Assembly: GCA_024698805.1 (NCBI GenBank)
Contig: JAILQT010000027.1
Location: forward strand, 1 to 35,637
DNA: 35,637 nucleotides
Source of the DNA: Solobacterium sp.
GTDB lineage: Bacteria; Bacillota_I; Bacilli_A; Erysipelotrichales; Erysipelotrichaceae
Reading direction: 5' to 3'
In this document: piece by piece, positions 14,823 through 24,100 of the stretch
Layout of the letters: every line of letters starts with the position of its first letter
Position numbering within the stretch: the stretch's first letter is position 1
The notes under the pieces: generated by a model
Seen by the model: only the letters and a program-made list of their open reading frames with translations
What the model was told of the DNA's origin: nothing
The model's database searches: none
Made by a program: the position numbers and the translations under genes

Positions 14823-16654
14823 GCATTATTTGCGACGAGCAGGACAGCTTCAAAGGGCTGCATGACTCCTTTTTCGTGGGCATTGGCAGCCAGCAGGACG
14901 CTCGCTCCCGCCTCGGTCTGAGGATCATATGCCTGCATGTCGGCTGTCAGGTTGATGAGGATCAGGGCTGACTCACCGTTCAGCACCCGCCGGTAGCCGA
15001 TGATCCCCGGATGATCCGGCAGGACTTCTTCCCAGCTTCCTTCCCGCAGGACTGCCATGCGTGTCCTGAGTCTGGAAAGGACCCTGTACCATGTCAGCAC
15101 GCTGGTGCGGTCGGCGGATTCGGTCTCGGCATTCTGCACTTCGTAATCGCTGTGTACCGGGAGCCAGGGCTCACCTTCCGTAAAGCCGGCGTTCAGTCCG
15201 GGCGTCCACTGCATCGGCGTCCGCGCATTGTCGCGCGAGAAGCGGTGCACGCAGGCGAGCGCTTCTTCTTCGCTGAAGCCCTCCTGGCGCGCGAAGGCAT
15301 ACTGCGCGTGCGAGGAGATGTCGTCATATTCCGTGATATCCGCAAATGCGGTATTGGCCAGGCCGAGTTCTTCGCCCTGGTAGATGAACGGCGTGCCGCG
15401 CATCGTCATCAGCAGCATCCCCATTGCCTTCGCGGCCGCTTTCGCATCACAGCCTTCGGGGAAATAATGGGAGACGCTCCTGGGTTTGTCATGGTTCTCA
15501 AAGAATACCGGGTACCAGCCGTTGTCCCTTGTCGCATTCTGCGAATCGCGCAGGACGCGCTTGAGGTCGCTGATGGTCCACGGGTCCGGCCTGCACCAGG
15601 TCTCGACACCTTTGAATTCAAGGTTGACATGGCTGAATTCAAACAGCATGTCGAAGACGCCTTCCCTGCCTACCCAGTATTTCAGTTCGTCTGCGGATAC
15701 GCCGTTGGCTTCCGCCACGGTGAAGATATCCTTCCCGTCGCAGACGTTCTTTTTGAATTCATGCAGGTAATCGAGGATGCCCTCCGTATTCGCGGTCATA
15801 TCATGGACGGATACCATGCCGTCGGCACCGTCGGGTTCGCCGTCTTTGAACTCTTTCGGCTTCCGGATATATGTGATGGCGTCGATGCGGAAACCGCCGA
15901 TGCCCTTGTCGACCCAGAAGTTCGCGGTTTCATAGAGAGCTTCGCGGACTGCAGGATTCGCCCAGTTGAGATCCGGCTGGGCGGAAGCGAACGTATGCAG
16001 GTAGTACTGGCCCCTGAATTCGCACCATGTCCATGCGCTGCCGCCGAAGATGCTGCGCCAGTTCGTCGGTTCGCTGCCGTCTTCCTTCGCATCGCGCCAG
16101 ATATACCAGTCCGCCTTGTCGTTGTCGCACGAAGATGCCGACTCGAGGAACCACGGATGCCGGTCGGACGTATGGTTGAAGACGAGGTCCGCAACGATGC
16201 GGATATTCCTCTTCTTCGCTTCTTCGATCAGTTCATCCATATCCTCCATCGTCCCGAACGAAGGATCGACGCTGCAGTAATCGGCGATATCATAGCCGTT
16301 GTCACGCATCGGCGACTTAAAGAACGGCGTCAGCCACAGGGCACCGACACCCAGCGACTGCAGGTAGTCCAGCTTTTCCGTGATGCCCTTTATATCGCCT
16401 GTGCCGCTTCCTGTCGTATCGTTGAAGCTGCGCATATAGACCTCGTAGGCGACGGTGTCCTGCCACCATTTCCTGGTACCCTGCAGGCCGTTCACGAATG
16501 CCGCATAGTCCTCGGTATAGCGGGATTCGGGGGCTTCGGTGATCTCTTCACTGACAAAAGGCTTCTCTTCCCCGGCCATGGCCTTCTCTTCGCTGAGCAG
16601 GGTCTTTTCCTCACTTTCGTCCCTGGACTTCTTTTTAAAGAATTTGTCAAACAT
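14819..16654 (-). CDS. GH13 alpha-glucosidase (oligo-1,6-glucosidase/trehalose-phosphate hydrolase type)
   Basis: A 611-residue glycoside hydrolase of family 13. The (beta/alpha)8 domain runs from about residue 65. VADLVFNHTSDRHPWF is at 154-169, nucleophile D258 in GFRIDAI, acid/base E315 in TVAEANG, and transition-state D389 in FFENHDK. It should cleave alpha-glucosides in the cytosol; there is no signal peptide. Residues 1-48 are an unusual charged extension rich in Lys and Glu (FKKKSRDESEEK, repeated EE) not found in typical family members of about 555 residues. GAGGTGGAGAG precedes the ATG. It follows the aldo/keto reductase gene by nine bases, so they share a transcript. Maltose, isomaltose and trehalose-6-phosphate cannot be told apart as substrates here. 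Confidence 0.9.
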   Translation of the reverse strand: MFDKFFKKKSRDESEEKTLLSEEKAMAGEEKPFVSEEITEAPESRYTEDYAAFVNGLQGTRKWWQDTVAYEVYMRSFNDTTGSGTGDIKGITEKLDYLQSLGVGALWLTPFFKSPMRDNGYDIADYCSVDPSFGTMEDMDELIEEAKKRNIRIVADLVFNHTSDRHPWFLESASSCDNDKADWYIWRDAKEDGSEPTNWRSIFGGSAWTWCEFRGQYYLHTFASAQPDLNWANPAVREALYETANFWVDKGIGGFRIDAITYIRKPKEFKDGEPDGADGMVSVHDMTANTEGILDYLHEFKKNVCDGKDIFTVAEANGVSADELKYWVGREGVFDMLFEFSHVNLEFKGVETWCRPDPWTISDLKRVLRDSQNATRDNGWYPVFFENHDKPRSVSHYFPEGCDAKAAAKAMGMLLMTMRGTPFIYQGEELGLANTAFADITEYDDISSHAQYAFARQEGFSEEEALACVHRFSRDNARTPMQWTPGLNAGFTEGEPWLPVHSDYEVQNAETESADRTSVLTWYRVLSRLRTRMAVLREGSWEEVLPDHPGIIGYRRVLNGESALILINLTADMQAYDPQTEAGASVLLAANAHEKGVMQPFEAVLLVANNA

Positions 16655-16663
16655 CTCTCCACC

Positions 16664-17644
16664 TCACTCTGCCGGTACGGGCAGTGCTCCTTTTATTGCG
16701 TGGGGAACATACAGTTCCTCCATATATTCGATATCTTCCCTGCTGAGCACGAGATCGACCGCCTGTACGGCATCGTCGAAATGGCTCATTTTCGTTGCGC
16801 CTGTGACCGGTGCAGCTGCGCCTTTGTGCAGCAGCCATGCGATCGCGACGCGGCTCATGGAGACGCCGTATCTGTCCGCGACCTCCGCGACCCTTGTGAT
16901 GACGGGCATGTCGTCTTCACGGCTTTTGTCATAGCGCCGCTTTACGATGGCATCCGTCCTGGAACGGACGGAAGCGGAATCCCATTCCCTTCTGGAGAGG
17001 TGTCCGCCCGCCAGAGGTGAATACGGGATCAGGGAAATGCCGTACTGCCTGCATACGGGGATCATCTCCCTTTCATCTTCGCGGTAGAGCAGGTTGTAGT
17101 GATTCTGCATCGTCGAGAATCCCGTCCAGCCGTTCTTTTCGCACAGCACCATCATATTGTGCAGCTGGAAGGCATACATCGCACTTGCGCCTAATGCCCG
17201 GACCTTGCCGCTGCGGACAAGGGAGTCCAGTGTCTCCAGCGTCTCTTCCATCGGCGTGCCGTAATCGAACCGGTGGATCTGGTAAAGATCGAGATAGTCC
17301 GTCTGCAGTCTTTCAAGCGTGCCGTCGATCTCGCGCAGGATCGCTTCCCGGGAAAGGTGTCCCTCGTTGAAATAGACCTTCGATGCGAGGATGACCTTAT
17401 CGCGCGGGATGCCGAGATCCTTCAGCGCCTGCCCGATATAGGCTTCGCTCGTGCCGCCTGCGTACTGGTTGGCAGTGTCGATGAAATTGACGCCGAGGTC
17501 ATACGCATGCGCGATCATTTCCTTTGTCTGTTCCCTGTCCAGCGTCCATTTCGGCGAATCCGGGGTGACTGCCCCGAAGGACATCCCGCCGACACCGATC
17601 CTGGATACACACAGGTCTGTTGAACCAAGCCGGATATATTTCAT
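16664..17644 (-). CDS. Aldo/keto reductase
   Basis: A 326-residue NAD(P)H-dependent oxidoreductase of the AKR family. The catalytic tetrad is visible: D56 and Y61 in FIDTANQYAGG, K89 in ILASKV and H124 in YQIHRFD. The C-terminal cofactor region includes PVTGATK. Sequence style matches the general YajO/YhdN-like group that reduces sugar or carbonyl substrates; the exact substrate cannot be read. GGAGG lies four bases before the ATG. It is the first gene of a two-gene unit with the alpha-glucosidase, suggesting sugar metabolism. Confidence 0.92.
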   Translation of the reverse strand: MKYIRLGSTDLCVSRIGVGGMSFGAVTPDSPKWTLDREQTKEMIAHAYDLGVNFIDTANQYAGGTSEAYIGQALKDLGIPRDKVILASKVYFNEGHLSREAILREIDGTLERLQTDYLDLYQIHRFDYGTPMEETLETLDSLVRSGKVRALGASAMYAFQLHNMMVLCEKNGWTGFSTMQNHYNLLYREDEREMIPVCRQYGISLIPYSPLAGGHLSRREWDSASVRSRTDAIVKRRYDKSREDDMPVITRVAEVADRYGVSMSRVAIAWLLHKGAAAPVTGATKMSHFDDAVQAVDLVLSREDIEYMEELYVPHAIKGALPVPAE

Positions 17645-17659
17645 AAAGCCTCCGTTTTC

Positions 17660-17665
17660 ATTATA
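17660..17665 (-). promoter_or_regulatory. Candidate extended -10 for the reductase/glucosidase unit
   Basis: TGGTATAAT, an extended -10 of the TGn-TATAAT form, lies 15 bases before the start codon with no good -35. The leader would be very short, starting close to the ribosome site, so this is tentative. Confidence 0.4.
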
Positions 17666-17699
17666 CCATCAGTTTCCTGCGCCGCACCCGGAGTACACG

Positions 17700-17749
17700 C
17701 AAAAAAGGATCATCCGTGTGAGGATTCCTCATCCGGAATGATCCTTACC
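17700..17749 (-). terminator. Terminator that overlaps the end of the second CNNM gene
   Basis: Arms AAGGATCAT and ATGATCCTT enclose the last ten codons and the TGA stop of the CDS, then a TTTTTT run. The 5' arm is therefore inside the coding sequence. Confidence 0.8.
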
Positions 17750-18978
17750 ATAGCCTTTGTGACCCTTCTTTCCTCTGTCTCGCTGACGAATACTTCCGCA
17801 TTCCTGTAGCGGAAGGAATCGCCCGGGTTCGGGAAGCCTTCCAGCATCTCGATGCACCAGCCGCCGACGGTCTCGCTTTCGTAATCAAACGCATCTTCAT
17901 CCCAGTTCATCAGGTCGATCAGGTCAAAAACGGAGGAATCGCCGTCGATCTCAAATGTGTCTTCACTGATCACACGGATGTCGTCTTCAACGGTATCGGT
18001 CTCATCCCAGATCTCGCCGACGAGCTCTTCGAGGACGTCTTCCATGGATACGATGCCGAACGTGCCGCCGTATTCGTCCGTGACGATGGCGAGATGCTGC
18101 TGGGAATCCTTCAGCATCGAGAGCACGAGCGGCAGCTTCGTCGTCTTGTATACGAAATACGGCTGCATCAGCAGGGAGCGGATATCGACGTCCCTGTCGT
18201 CGATCATCGCCTTCAGGAAATGGTTCACGGAAAGGATGCCGATGATATTGTCGATGCTGTCCTCATAGACCGGTATGCGGGAATACGGGGAGGAGCCGAT
18301 GATGTCGAGCAGTTCTTCCCTGTCGTCGTCGATGTCGAGCGCGATGATGTCGACACGCGCTGTCATGACTTCGGATACGGAGATATCGGAAAAATCGATC
18401 GCGTTCGAGATCAGTTCCGAGGAATCTTCATCCAGGACGTTCTCGTCTTCCGCCGTCTCGATGATCGTATGCAGTTCTTCGACCGCCGCATCGTCATCGT
18501 CGTTCTTTTCACCCTTCAGCGAATGCGTCAGAAGCTCCGTCAGAGCGAGGACGATCCATGTCAGGGGCTTCAGCACGACCATCAGGAAATGCGTGAATCC
18601 CGCGAAAGCCATGGAGAAACCGGTAGCGTTCTTCTTGGATGTGATCTTCGGGATCGTCTCGCCGAAGATGATGACGATCACGGTGAGCACGAGGGTGGAT
18701 ACCCATGCATAGTCTTCGGACAGCAGCCGCATCACGAGCAGCGAACCGAGCGAGGAAGCGGCGATATTCACGAGGTTGTTGCCGACAAGGATCGCCGAGA
18801 GCGCGTCGTCATAGTTCTCCGTGATCCTGAATGCCTTCGCGGCTTTTTCATTGCCTTCGTCCGCCATGTTCTCCAGACGGATCCGGTTGCACGAGGAGAA
18901 TGCCATCTCGGCAGCCGAGAAGAAAGCGGAGCCGATCACGCAGAATACGATCGAGGTGATGATCATTTCGATGCTCAT
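17710..18978 (-). CDS. CNNM/CorC-family membrane transporter (hemolysin C-like), second copy
   Basis: A 422-residue protein with the standard order: N-terminal DUF21/CNNM membrane domain with four hydrophobic stretches (about 1-165, with the FFSAAEMAF motif and PKITSKKNA), a CBS pair (about 200-325, with MTARVDI and SRIPVYEDS) and a C-terminal CorC_HlyC domain (about 340-415). Family members act at the membrane in magnesium or cobalt efflux and homeostasis. VTDEYGGTFGIVSMEDVLEELVGEI is the typical CBS-2 signature. The ATG overlaps the TGA of its paralogue (ATGA), so the pair is translated together and may form a heterodimer. Confidence 0.92.
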   Translation of the reverse strand: MSIEMIITSIVFCVIGSAFFSAAEMAFSSCNRIRLENMADEGNEKAAKAFRITENYDDALSAILVGNNLVNIAASSLGSLLVMRLLSEDYAWVSTLVLTVIVIIFGETIPKITSKKNATGFSMAFAGFTHFLMVVLKPLTWIVLALTELLTHSLKGEKNDDDDAAVEELHTIIETAEDENVLDEDSSELISNAIDFSDISVSEVMTARVDIIALDIDDDREELLDIIGSSPYSRIPVYEDSIDNIIGILSVNHFLKAMIDDRDVDIRSLLMQPYFVYKTTKLPLVLSMLKDSQQHLAIVTDEYGGTFGIVSMEDVLEELVGEIWDETDTVEDDIRVISEDTFEIDGDSSVFDLIDLMNWDEDAFDYESETVGGWCIEMLEGFPNPGDSFRYRNAEVFVSETEERRVTKAMVRIIPDEESSHG

Positions 18979-20258
18979 GCCTTCACCTCCGTTTCCGTCT
19001 TCTTCTTTTTGACCTTCAGGCGGAGGATGCGGTTGCCCTTCATCGAGATGACGGTCACCTTCATATGCAGGTCTTCAAACGAATCCCCCTCTTTGGGGAT
19101 CGCTGCGAAATGTTCATAGGTCAGTTCGCTCATCAGCTTGTTGAAGATCTCTTCCTTCTCATCCTCGATGATATCGATATCGAGCTCATCCAGGACGTCT
19201 GTCACCGCCGTCTCGGAACTGACGGAAAGCACGTCGTCGCTGACATGCTTGATCTCTTCCTCGGCATAATCGTCCTCATCCCAGATCTCGCCGACCAGTT
19301 CTTCCAGGATATCCTCGACGGATACGATGCCGAACGTACCGCCGTAGTTGTCATTGACGACAGCGACATTGAGCTTCTCCTTCGTCAGCCTTGCCAGGAC
19401 GTCGTCGATCTTGGCGGACTGGTGCACGAAAAGCGGCTTGTCGAGCAGGCTGCGGATATCCCGGATCGTGCCTTCATGGAGCCATGTACGTATATATTTC
19501 CGTATCTGCAGGATGCCGATGATATGGTCGATGGAGCCTTCGTATACAGGGATCCTGCTGTGGTTCAGGGATTTGATGATGCGCAGGACCTCGTCTTCCG
19601 GCGTATTGACGTCGATCGCCGCTACGTCGACCCTGGCGGTCATGATGCTCTCGGCAGTCGTCTCCTGGAACTGGATGGCGGAAGAGATCAGCTCTCCCTG
19701 TTCCTCGTCCAGTGTACCCTGTTCCGTCATGTCCTCGATGATGTCATACAGCTCATCTTCGGTGACGGACACCTGCGGGTCACCCGCCGTCAGGGAAGCG
19801 ACGCCGTTGCCGATCAGTGTCAGCAGCGCGGAGAACGGCGAAAGGACCGTCATGAAAAACTTCAGGACGGAAGCGGATGACAATGATATCTTCGTGCTGT
19901 ATTTCTTCGCGATGCTTTTCGGCAGCATTTCCGCAAAGAAAAATACGGCAAGCGTCGTAATGACAGTGGAAAGCGTAACGAAGCGCACGCCCCATATTTT
20001 CGTAACATTGACCGTCACGAGAGTCGCTGCAGCGATATGCGTCAGATTCGTGCAGATCAGGATCGTCGTGATCGCCTGTTCAAAGTTGTCGGTTATATAC
20101 AAAGCCTTCTCGGCTTTGGCATTCCCCTTTTCGGCAAGTGTTTTCAGCCGGTTCTTCGAGACCGACGCAAAAGCGGTCTCGCTGACGGCAAAGAACATTG
20201 CGCACAGCATCAGCAATACTACCGGTATAAGCCAGGATATTCGCGTACCATCATCCAT
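18975..20258 (-). CDS. CNNM/CorC-family membrane transporter (hemolysin C-like), first copy
   Basis: A 427-residue paralogue of the next gene with the same domains: DUF21 membrane region (about 8-175, motif FFAVSETAFASVSKNR and LPKSIAKKYSTK), CBS pair (about 205-330, MTARVDVAAID, SRIPVYEGS, NDNYGGTFGIVSVEDILEELVGEI) and CorC_HlyC domain (about 345-420). Predicted role is divalent cation (Mg2+/Co2+) homeostasis at the cell membrane. The nearest good ribosome site, AGGAG, is about 14 bases before the ATG, wider than normal, so translation may be modest. It overlaps the second copy by four bases. Confidence 0.92.
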   Translation of the reverse strand: MDDGTRISWLIPVVLLMLCAMFFAVSETAFASVSKNRLKTLAEKGNAKAEKALYITDNFEQAITTILICTNLTHIAAATLVTVNVTKIWGVRFVTLSTVITTLAVFFFAEMLPKSIAKKYSTKISLSSASVLKFFMTVLSPFSALLTLIGNGVASLTAGDPQVSVTEDELYDIIEDMTEQGTLDEEQGELISSAIQFQETTAESIMTARVDVAAIDVNTPEDEVLRIIKSLNHSRIPVYEGSIDHIIGILQIRKYIRTWLHEGTIRDIRSLLDKPLFVHQSAKIDDVLARLTKEKLNVAVVNDNYGGTFGIVSVEDILEELVGEIWDEDDYAEEEIKHVSDDVLSVSSETAVTDVLDELDIDIIEDEKEEIFNKLMSELTYEHFAAIPKEGDSFEDLHMKVTVISMKGNRILRLKVKKKKTETEVKA

Positions 20259-20284
20259 AAGGGCAGTTCTGTCTCCTCTTAAAT

Positions 20285-20320
20285 ACTATATATTTTCTAT
20301 GTGAAATGTCAGAATGTCAA
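20285..20320 (-). promoter_or_regulatory. Promoter region for the CNNM pair
   Basis: Two overlapping readings exist. CTGACA (20312-20307), a 16-base spacer and TATAGT (20290-20285) is the better one. A perfect TTGACA (20320-20315) with a 17-base spacer has only GAAAAT as its -10. Confidence 0.55.
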
Positions 20321-20414
20321 GAACTCTGCGAAAGTGCGACGCAGCGTATATGCAGGCATGAAGCTGCCGGCACGTTTCCGGGCAGCGGCAGTACGCATAT
20401 CCCGGTCCTGCATG

Positions 20415-20440
20415 AAAAAACGCAGCCGTTAAGCTGCGTC
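20415..20440 (-). terminator. Intrinsic terminator after the first-listed surface protein gene
   Basis: GACGCAGC-TTAACG-GCTGCG hairpin followed by TTTTTT, about seven bases after the stop codon region of the surface protein gene. Confidence 0.88.
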
Positions 20441-20446
20441 CTGTAT

Positions 20447-21000
20447 TCATGGATTCAGGCAGACGCCGGAACTGTCGAACCGGTAGGTCTTTGAACCGAT
20501 CGTCCTTGTGCCGGTGACCATCGCGCCGCTGCCCTCGAGATAGTACCATTTCCCCGACAGTTTGAGCCAGCCGGTCTTCATCGCACCGCTGCCCTCAAAG
20601 TAATACCATTTGCCCGAGACCTTCTTCCACCCGGTGACCATCGCGCCGCTGCCCTCAAAGTAATACCATTTGCTGGATATCTTCTTCCAGCCGGCCACCA
20701 TTGCGCCGCCGGCAGCGAAGTAATACCACTTTCCGGAGATCTTCTTCCAGCCGGTCACCATGATGCCGTCCGGATCGAACCAGTACCATTTCCCGGAGAT
20801 CTTCTTCCATCCGCTTGCCATTGCACCGCTGTCCGCAAACCAGTACCAGCTGCTGCCGATCTTATTCCATCCCGTGGCGATATAGCCGCTGGTTTTGAAA
20901 TAATACACTGCTTTGCCGATCCTGCGGAAGGAATCCCTGTAATAATCGCCGTTTGCGGTCCTGTACCACCACTGGCCTTTTGTCTTTTTCCATCCCGGTG
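20447..21000 (-). repeat. Tandem 60-bp repeat array encoding nine wall-binding-like repeats
   Basis: About nine units of 60 bp encode 20-residue modules of the form GWKKISGKWYYFxxxGAMVT. Central units are nearly identical and the first two and last are divergent. This is the choline/glucan-binding (CW_binding_1-type) pattern and forms the C-terminus of the surface protein. Confidence 0.9.
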
Positions 21001-23971
21001 TTTCCGGACTGCCCCACTTTGCGTACAGGGTGATATCCTTCGTGATCTTATACCTGCTGATATCATAGGTCACGAACTTGGTGCATTCCTTATCGGAATA
21101 CCAGCCTTTGAATATCCTGCCGCTGACGTTCGTCGCCAGGCTGTCATATTCCTCACCGTAATCATAGACGAATATTTCGACCGTCTCCCCTTTGACGATC
21201 CTGTCCTTATACACTTTCATGACGTCGTAGATATAACCTGCGCCGTAGCTGCCGTGGGTCAGGAAGCCGCTCATCGCGTTGAGCGTTACCGTGCAGACCG
21301 GTTTGTAATACGCATAGACCGTCATGTTGTCCGAACACTGGAAATCATATGTCAGCAGCGTTGAAGGGTCGTTCTTCACTTTGGTGAACCCGGCCAGGAT
21401 CATGCCTTCCGGCGGGACGACTATCTCAAGACTGTATTCAAAGCGGCTGTTCTTCCTGACCATGTAAGTCTTCCCGGTGTCCCTGGATAACCTGCCGCCG
21501 TTGGGATCGACGGTGATCCTGACATAGGAGTCACTGTATTTCCCGCTGTATTTTGCATACAGCGTGATCGCTTTCGTGATCCTGTCCTTCTGCGGGTCGA
21601 ACCTGTTCTTCAGTTCTTTCTCCTTATACCAGCCGGCGAATTCCTTTCCTGTCTCGTCCGGCAGATACGGATACGGGACACCCAGGGAGGAATATGCCGA
21701 CGTACCGGCCGCACCGCTGATGTTATGGGTGCTGTATGTATAGTCTTCCGCAGGAACTGAGCCTTTTGCGTAATATCCGATATATCTGCCGGTTATGTAA
21801 TTGCCTTTCGCATCATCATAGACCTCGATCACACCTTCCCCGGCATCGAATGTCACCTTGACGGCCTGTACCCATTTCGCATACAGCTGCGCAGCGCCCT
21901 GCACTTCATAAAAATACGGATCGCCGACCTTCACGGTGTATGAGGTATCGGTATACCAGCCGGCAAAGACATAGCCTTCCCTTTCGGGGATCCGGACGTT
22001 CTGGCGCAGCTGTGTTCCCTTGCGTGCACAGATCACGGCTGTCTTTGTGCCGTCCGGGAATTTGCCGCCGTTGGCGCTGAAGCTTACCTTGACGCCGGTG
22101 ACCCATTTCGCATAGAACGTCGTATCCTTTACGGGATAGTATCCGTATACATGTTCGACTTTGTTCGTATATGCCTTGTCTGTATACCAGCCCGCGAATG
22201 CCTTCGATGCATGTATGAATCCGGGCACCTGCCGGACAGCGCAGTCTTCCGCCACCTTGACCGTAAATGCAGTGCTCCCGCTCTCTGTCACGGCGCCGCA
22301 GCCGTCAAAGGTCACCTTATAGAACCGTGACCATTTCGCATAAAGCTTAGTGTCTGTTTTCGGCACGAAACTGAACGTATTGACGCGTTTTTCCGGCGAA
22401 CACGCCTTGTCTGTAAACCAGCCCTGGAAACTGTAGCCGGAGTCAGGGATCGAAAAAGGAAGATTCACCTCATAGAGTGCTGCCCCGGCAGGCACGTACT
22501 TAACGACTGCGGACTTGCCCGATTCATATGTCCCGTCGACGGTATATCCGAGCCATGACCTGCCGTTCCCGTCAAAGGTCACGGTATTGTATTTGGAATA
22601 CTTCGCATACAGCGTCAGTTTCTTTGTGATAAGGCAGCTTTCGCCGACCTTGTATTTTTCTTCCAGTGAAGGATCGGTATACCAGCCGCAGAACGCATAG
22701 CCGCTCTTTGAAGGTTCGCTGACCCTGTTCAGGTCGGCGAGCCGGTCCTTCCCGTACGCGACTGTCATCTCCGTCGTACCGCTGCTGAACTTGCCGCCGT
22801 TCGCTTTGTACAGGATATCGACCTCCTCGGACCACAGCGCATACAGGGTAAGGCTCTTTTTCGGGATGTAATACATCGGGTCGATCTTTGTTGATGCATC
22901 ATTTTTTTTCACTGTCCAGCCGGCAAAGACCTTGTCGAAGCCGGAAGGATCGTTCCACGGGCACGAACCCAGTGCCTCCCCTTTGGCGACTTCTTTGACA
23001 CACCGGTCCGACTCATCCGCGAACAGGCCGCCGTTGGTATCGAACGTCACGGTATAAGCCGGCACCCATTTCGCATAGACCGTATACTTCTCCGGATTGC
23101 CGGACGGCATGAAATAACCGTTTTCCTGCAGCTCGTACTGCCATTCGAGGGATTTATTGCCATACCAGCCGGCAAAGGCATAACCGCTGCGGTTGACCTT
23201 GTAATAGTCATTGGGGCGGACATAATACGGATCGCCCGTCTTGACCTCCGCTGACCATGTCGGCATATCCTTGACAGTTCCCGCGAAGTATTTGTCGAAA
23301 AGACCGCCGTTGGCATCGAATGTGAGCGTCCACACCGACGGCGCTTCATCCGGCTCATTCTCCTCCGTGATCTCTTCCGTGATCTCCGCAGGTGCTTCCG
23401 CCTCTTCCGGCTCAGTACTCACGGGCGCCGGTGTTTCCGGGACCGTCTCCTCGATGAAGGGCTCTTCTGTCTCCGGGACCGTCTCCCCGATGACGGGTTC
23501 TGCAGTCTCCGGAAGTATCTCCTCAGCGACAGGCTCCGCTGTTGCAGCGACCGGTTCTGCTGTAGCGTCTGCAGGCGGATCCTGCACCGGTTCCTCTTCC
23601 GTTTCCGGTACTGTCTCTTCCGCTTCCGTCACTTCTTCAGCTGCTGCTTCCGTCTCCGGCATCTCGGGAACGACAGTGCCTTCCGGTACTGCTGTTTCCC
23701 CTGTTTCCGGCACAGCAGTGACTTCCGGGTCATCGGTCTCTTCTTCCGCAGCTTCCGCCAGTTCTGTCACTTCGGCATCCGGGTCTTCTGCCTCTTCACC
23801 GGCTTCTTCCGGCTCAGCTTCAACGACTTCCTGTATCTCTGCTTCCGTGACCGGTTCCGTTTCTTCGCTCTGTTCCCCTTCAGGCAGTACGGTATCTTCC
23901 GCATTCACCTGCACGGGCAGGATGCCTGCCGCAAGGTAAAATGCCAGGAATATGGACAACAGTCTCTTCAT
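20447..23971 (-). CDS. Secreted surface protein: B-repeat modules plus wall-binding repeats (copy A)
   Basis: A 1174-residue secreted protein. Signal peptide MKRLLSIFLAFYLAAGIL...VNA ends near residue 24. Residues about 25-215 are a very acidic Glu/Pro/Thr/Ala/Val low-complexity stalk. Then come nine modules of the InlB B-repeat (Listeria-Bacteroides, Flg_new) type, each starting like VTFDANGG and ending GYxFAGWYTD...TLYAKW. The last about 185 residues are nine 20-residue aromatic repeats that in other proteins bind choline or glucan on the cell wall. No LPXTG sorting signal or membrane anchor is present, so attachment is by the repeats. Start ATG 23971 is chosen for AAGGAG eight bases upstream and an immediate signal peptide. 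A host- or matrix-binding adhesin role is likely but unproven. Confidence 0.9.
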   Translation of the reverse strand: MKRLLSIFLAFYLAAGILPVQVNAEDTVLPEGEQSEETEPVTEAEIQEVVEAEPEEAGEEAEDPDAEVTELAEAAEEETDDPEVTAVPETGETAVPEGTVVPEMPETEAAAEEVTEAEETVPETEEEPVQDPPADATAEPVAATAEPVAEEILPETAEPVIGETVPETEEPFIEETVPETPAPVSTEPEEAEAPAEITEEITEENEPDEAPSVWTLTFDANGGLFDKYFAGTVKDMPTWSAEVKTGDPYYVRPNDYYKVNRSGYAFAGWYGNKSLEWQYELQENGYFMPSGNPEKYTVYAKWVPAYTVTFDTNGGLFADESDRCVKEVAKGEALGSCPWNDPSGFDKVFAGWTVKKNDASTKIDPMYYIPKKSLTLYALWSEEVDILYKANGGKFSSGTTEMTVAYGKDRLADLNRVSEPSKSGYAFCGWYTDPSLEEKYKVGESCLITKKLTLYAKYSKYNTVTFDGNGRSWLGYTVDGTYESGKSAVVKYVPAGAALYEVNLPFSIPDSGYSFQGWFTDKACSPEKRVNTFSFVPKTDTKLYAKWSRFYKVTFDGCGAVTESGSTAFTVKVAEDCAVRQVPGFIHASKAFAGWYTDKAYTNKVEHVYGYYPVKDTTFYAKWVTGVKVSFSANGGKFPDGTKTAVICARKGTQLRQNVRIPEREGYVFAGWYTDTSYTVKVGDPYFYEVQGAAQLYAKWVQAVKVTFDAGEGVIEVYDDAKGNYITGRYIGYYAKGSVPAEDYTYSTHNISGAAGTSAYSSLGVPYPYLPDETGKEFAGWYKEKELKNRFDPQKDRITKAITLYAKYSGKYSDSYVRITVDPNGGRLSRDTGKTYMVRKNSRFEYSLEIVVPPEGMILAGFTKVKNDPSTLLTYDFQCSDNMTVYAYYKPVCTVTLNAMSGFLTHGSYGAGYIYDVMKVYKDRIVKGETVEIFVYDYGEEYDSLATNVSGRIFKGWYSDKECTKFVTYDISRYKITKDITLYAKWGSPETPGWKKTKGQWWYRTANGDYYRDSFRRIGKAVYYFKTSGYIATGWNKIGSSWYWFADSGAMASGWKKISGKWYWFDPDGIMVTGWKKISGKWYYFAAGGAMVAGWKKISSKWYYFEGSGAMVTGWKKVSGKWYYFEGSGAMKTGWLKLSGKWYYLEGSGAMVTGTRTIGSKTYRFDSSGVCLNP

Positions 23972-24054
23972 AGCGCTTCTCCTTCCCTGCATGTATATGT
24001 ATTATTCTCTGCTTGTATAACTGCCATTATTTTAACATTGACGCATTTGCCGTG

Positions 24055-24075
24055 AAAATGGGCCGAACCGCCCAT
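24055..24075 (-). terminator. Intrinsic terminator after surface protein copy B
   Basis: ATGGGC-GGTTC-GGCCCAT hairpin followed by TTTTC, about 25 bases after the stop codon. It separates the two paralogous genes into separate transcripts. Confidence 0.75.
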
Positions 24076-24100
24076 GCAGTCCGACCCTTTCATTGCTGTG

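Noticed and set aside
15011-17020. A 669-codon open frame on the plus strand opposite the glucosidase and reductase genes
   Set aside because: It is antisense to two well-recognised enzymes, has an Arg/Asp/Val-rich composition caused by third-position GC bias and no matching family.
23241-23939. Ser/Thr/Val/Gly-rich plus-strand frame that resembles a mucin-like protein
   Set aside because: It is the antisense reading of the Glu/Pro/Thr-rich stalk of surface protein A. The same artefact occurs opposite copy B (26916-27581).
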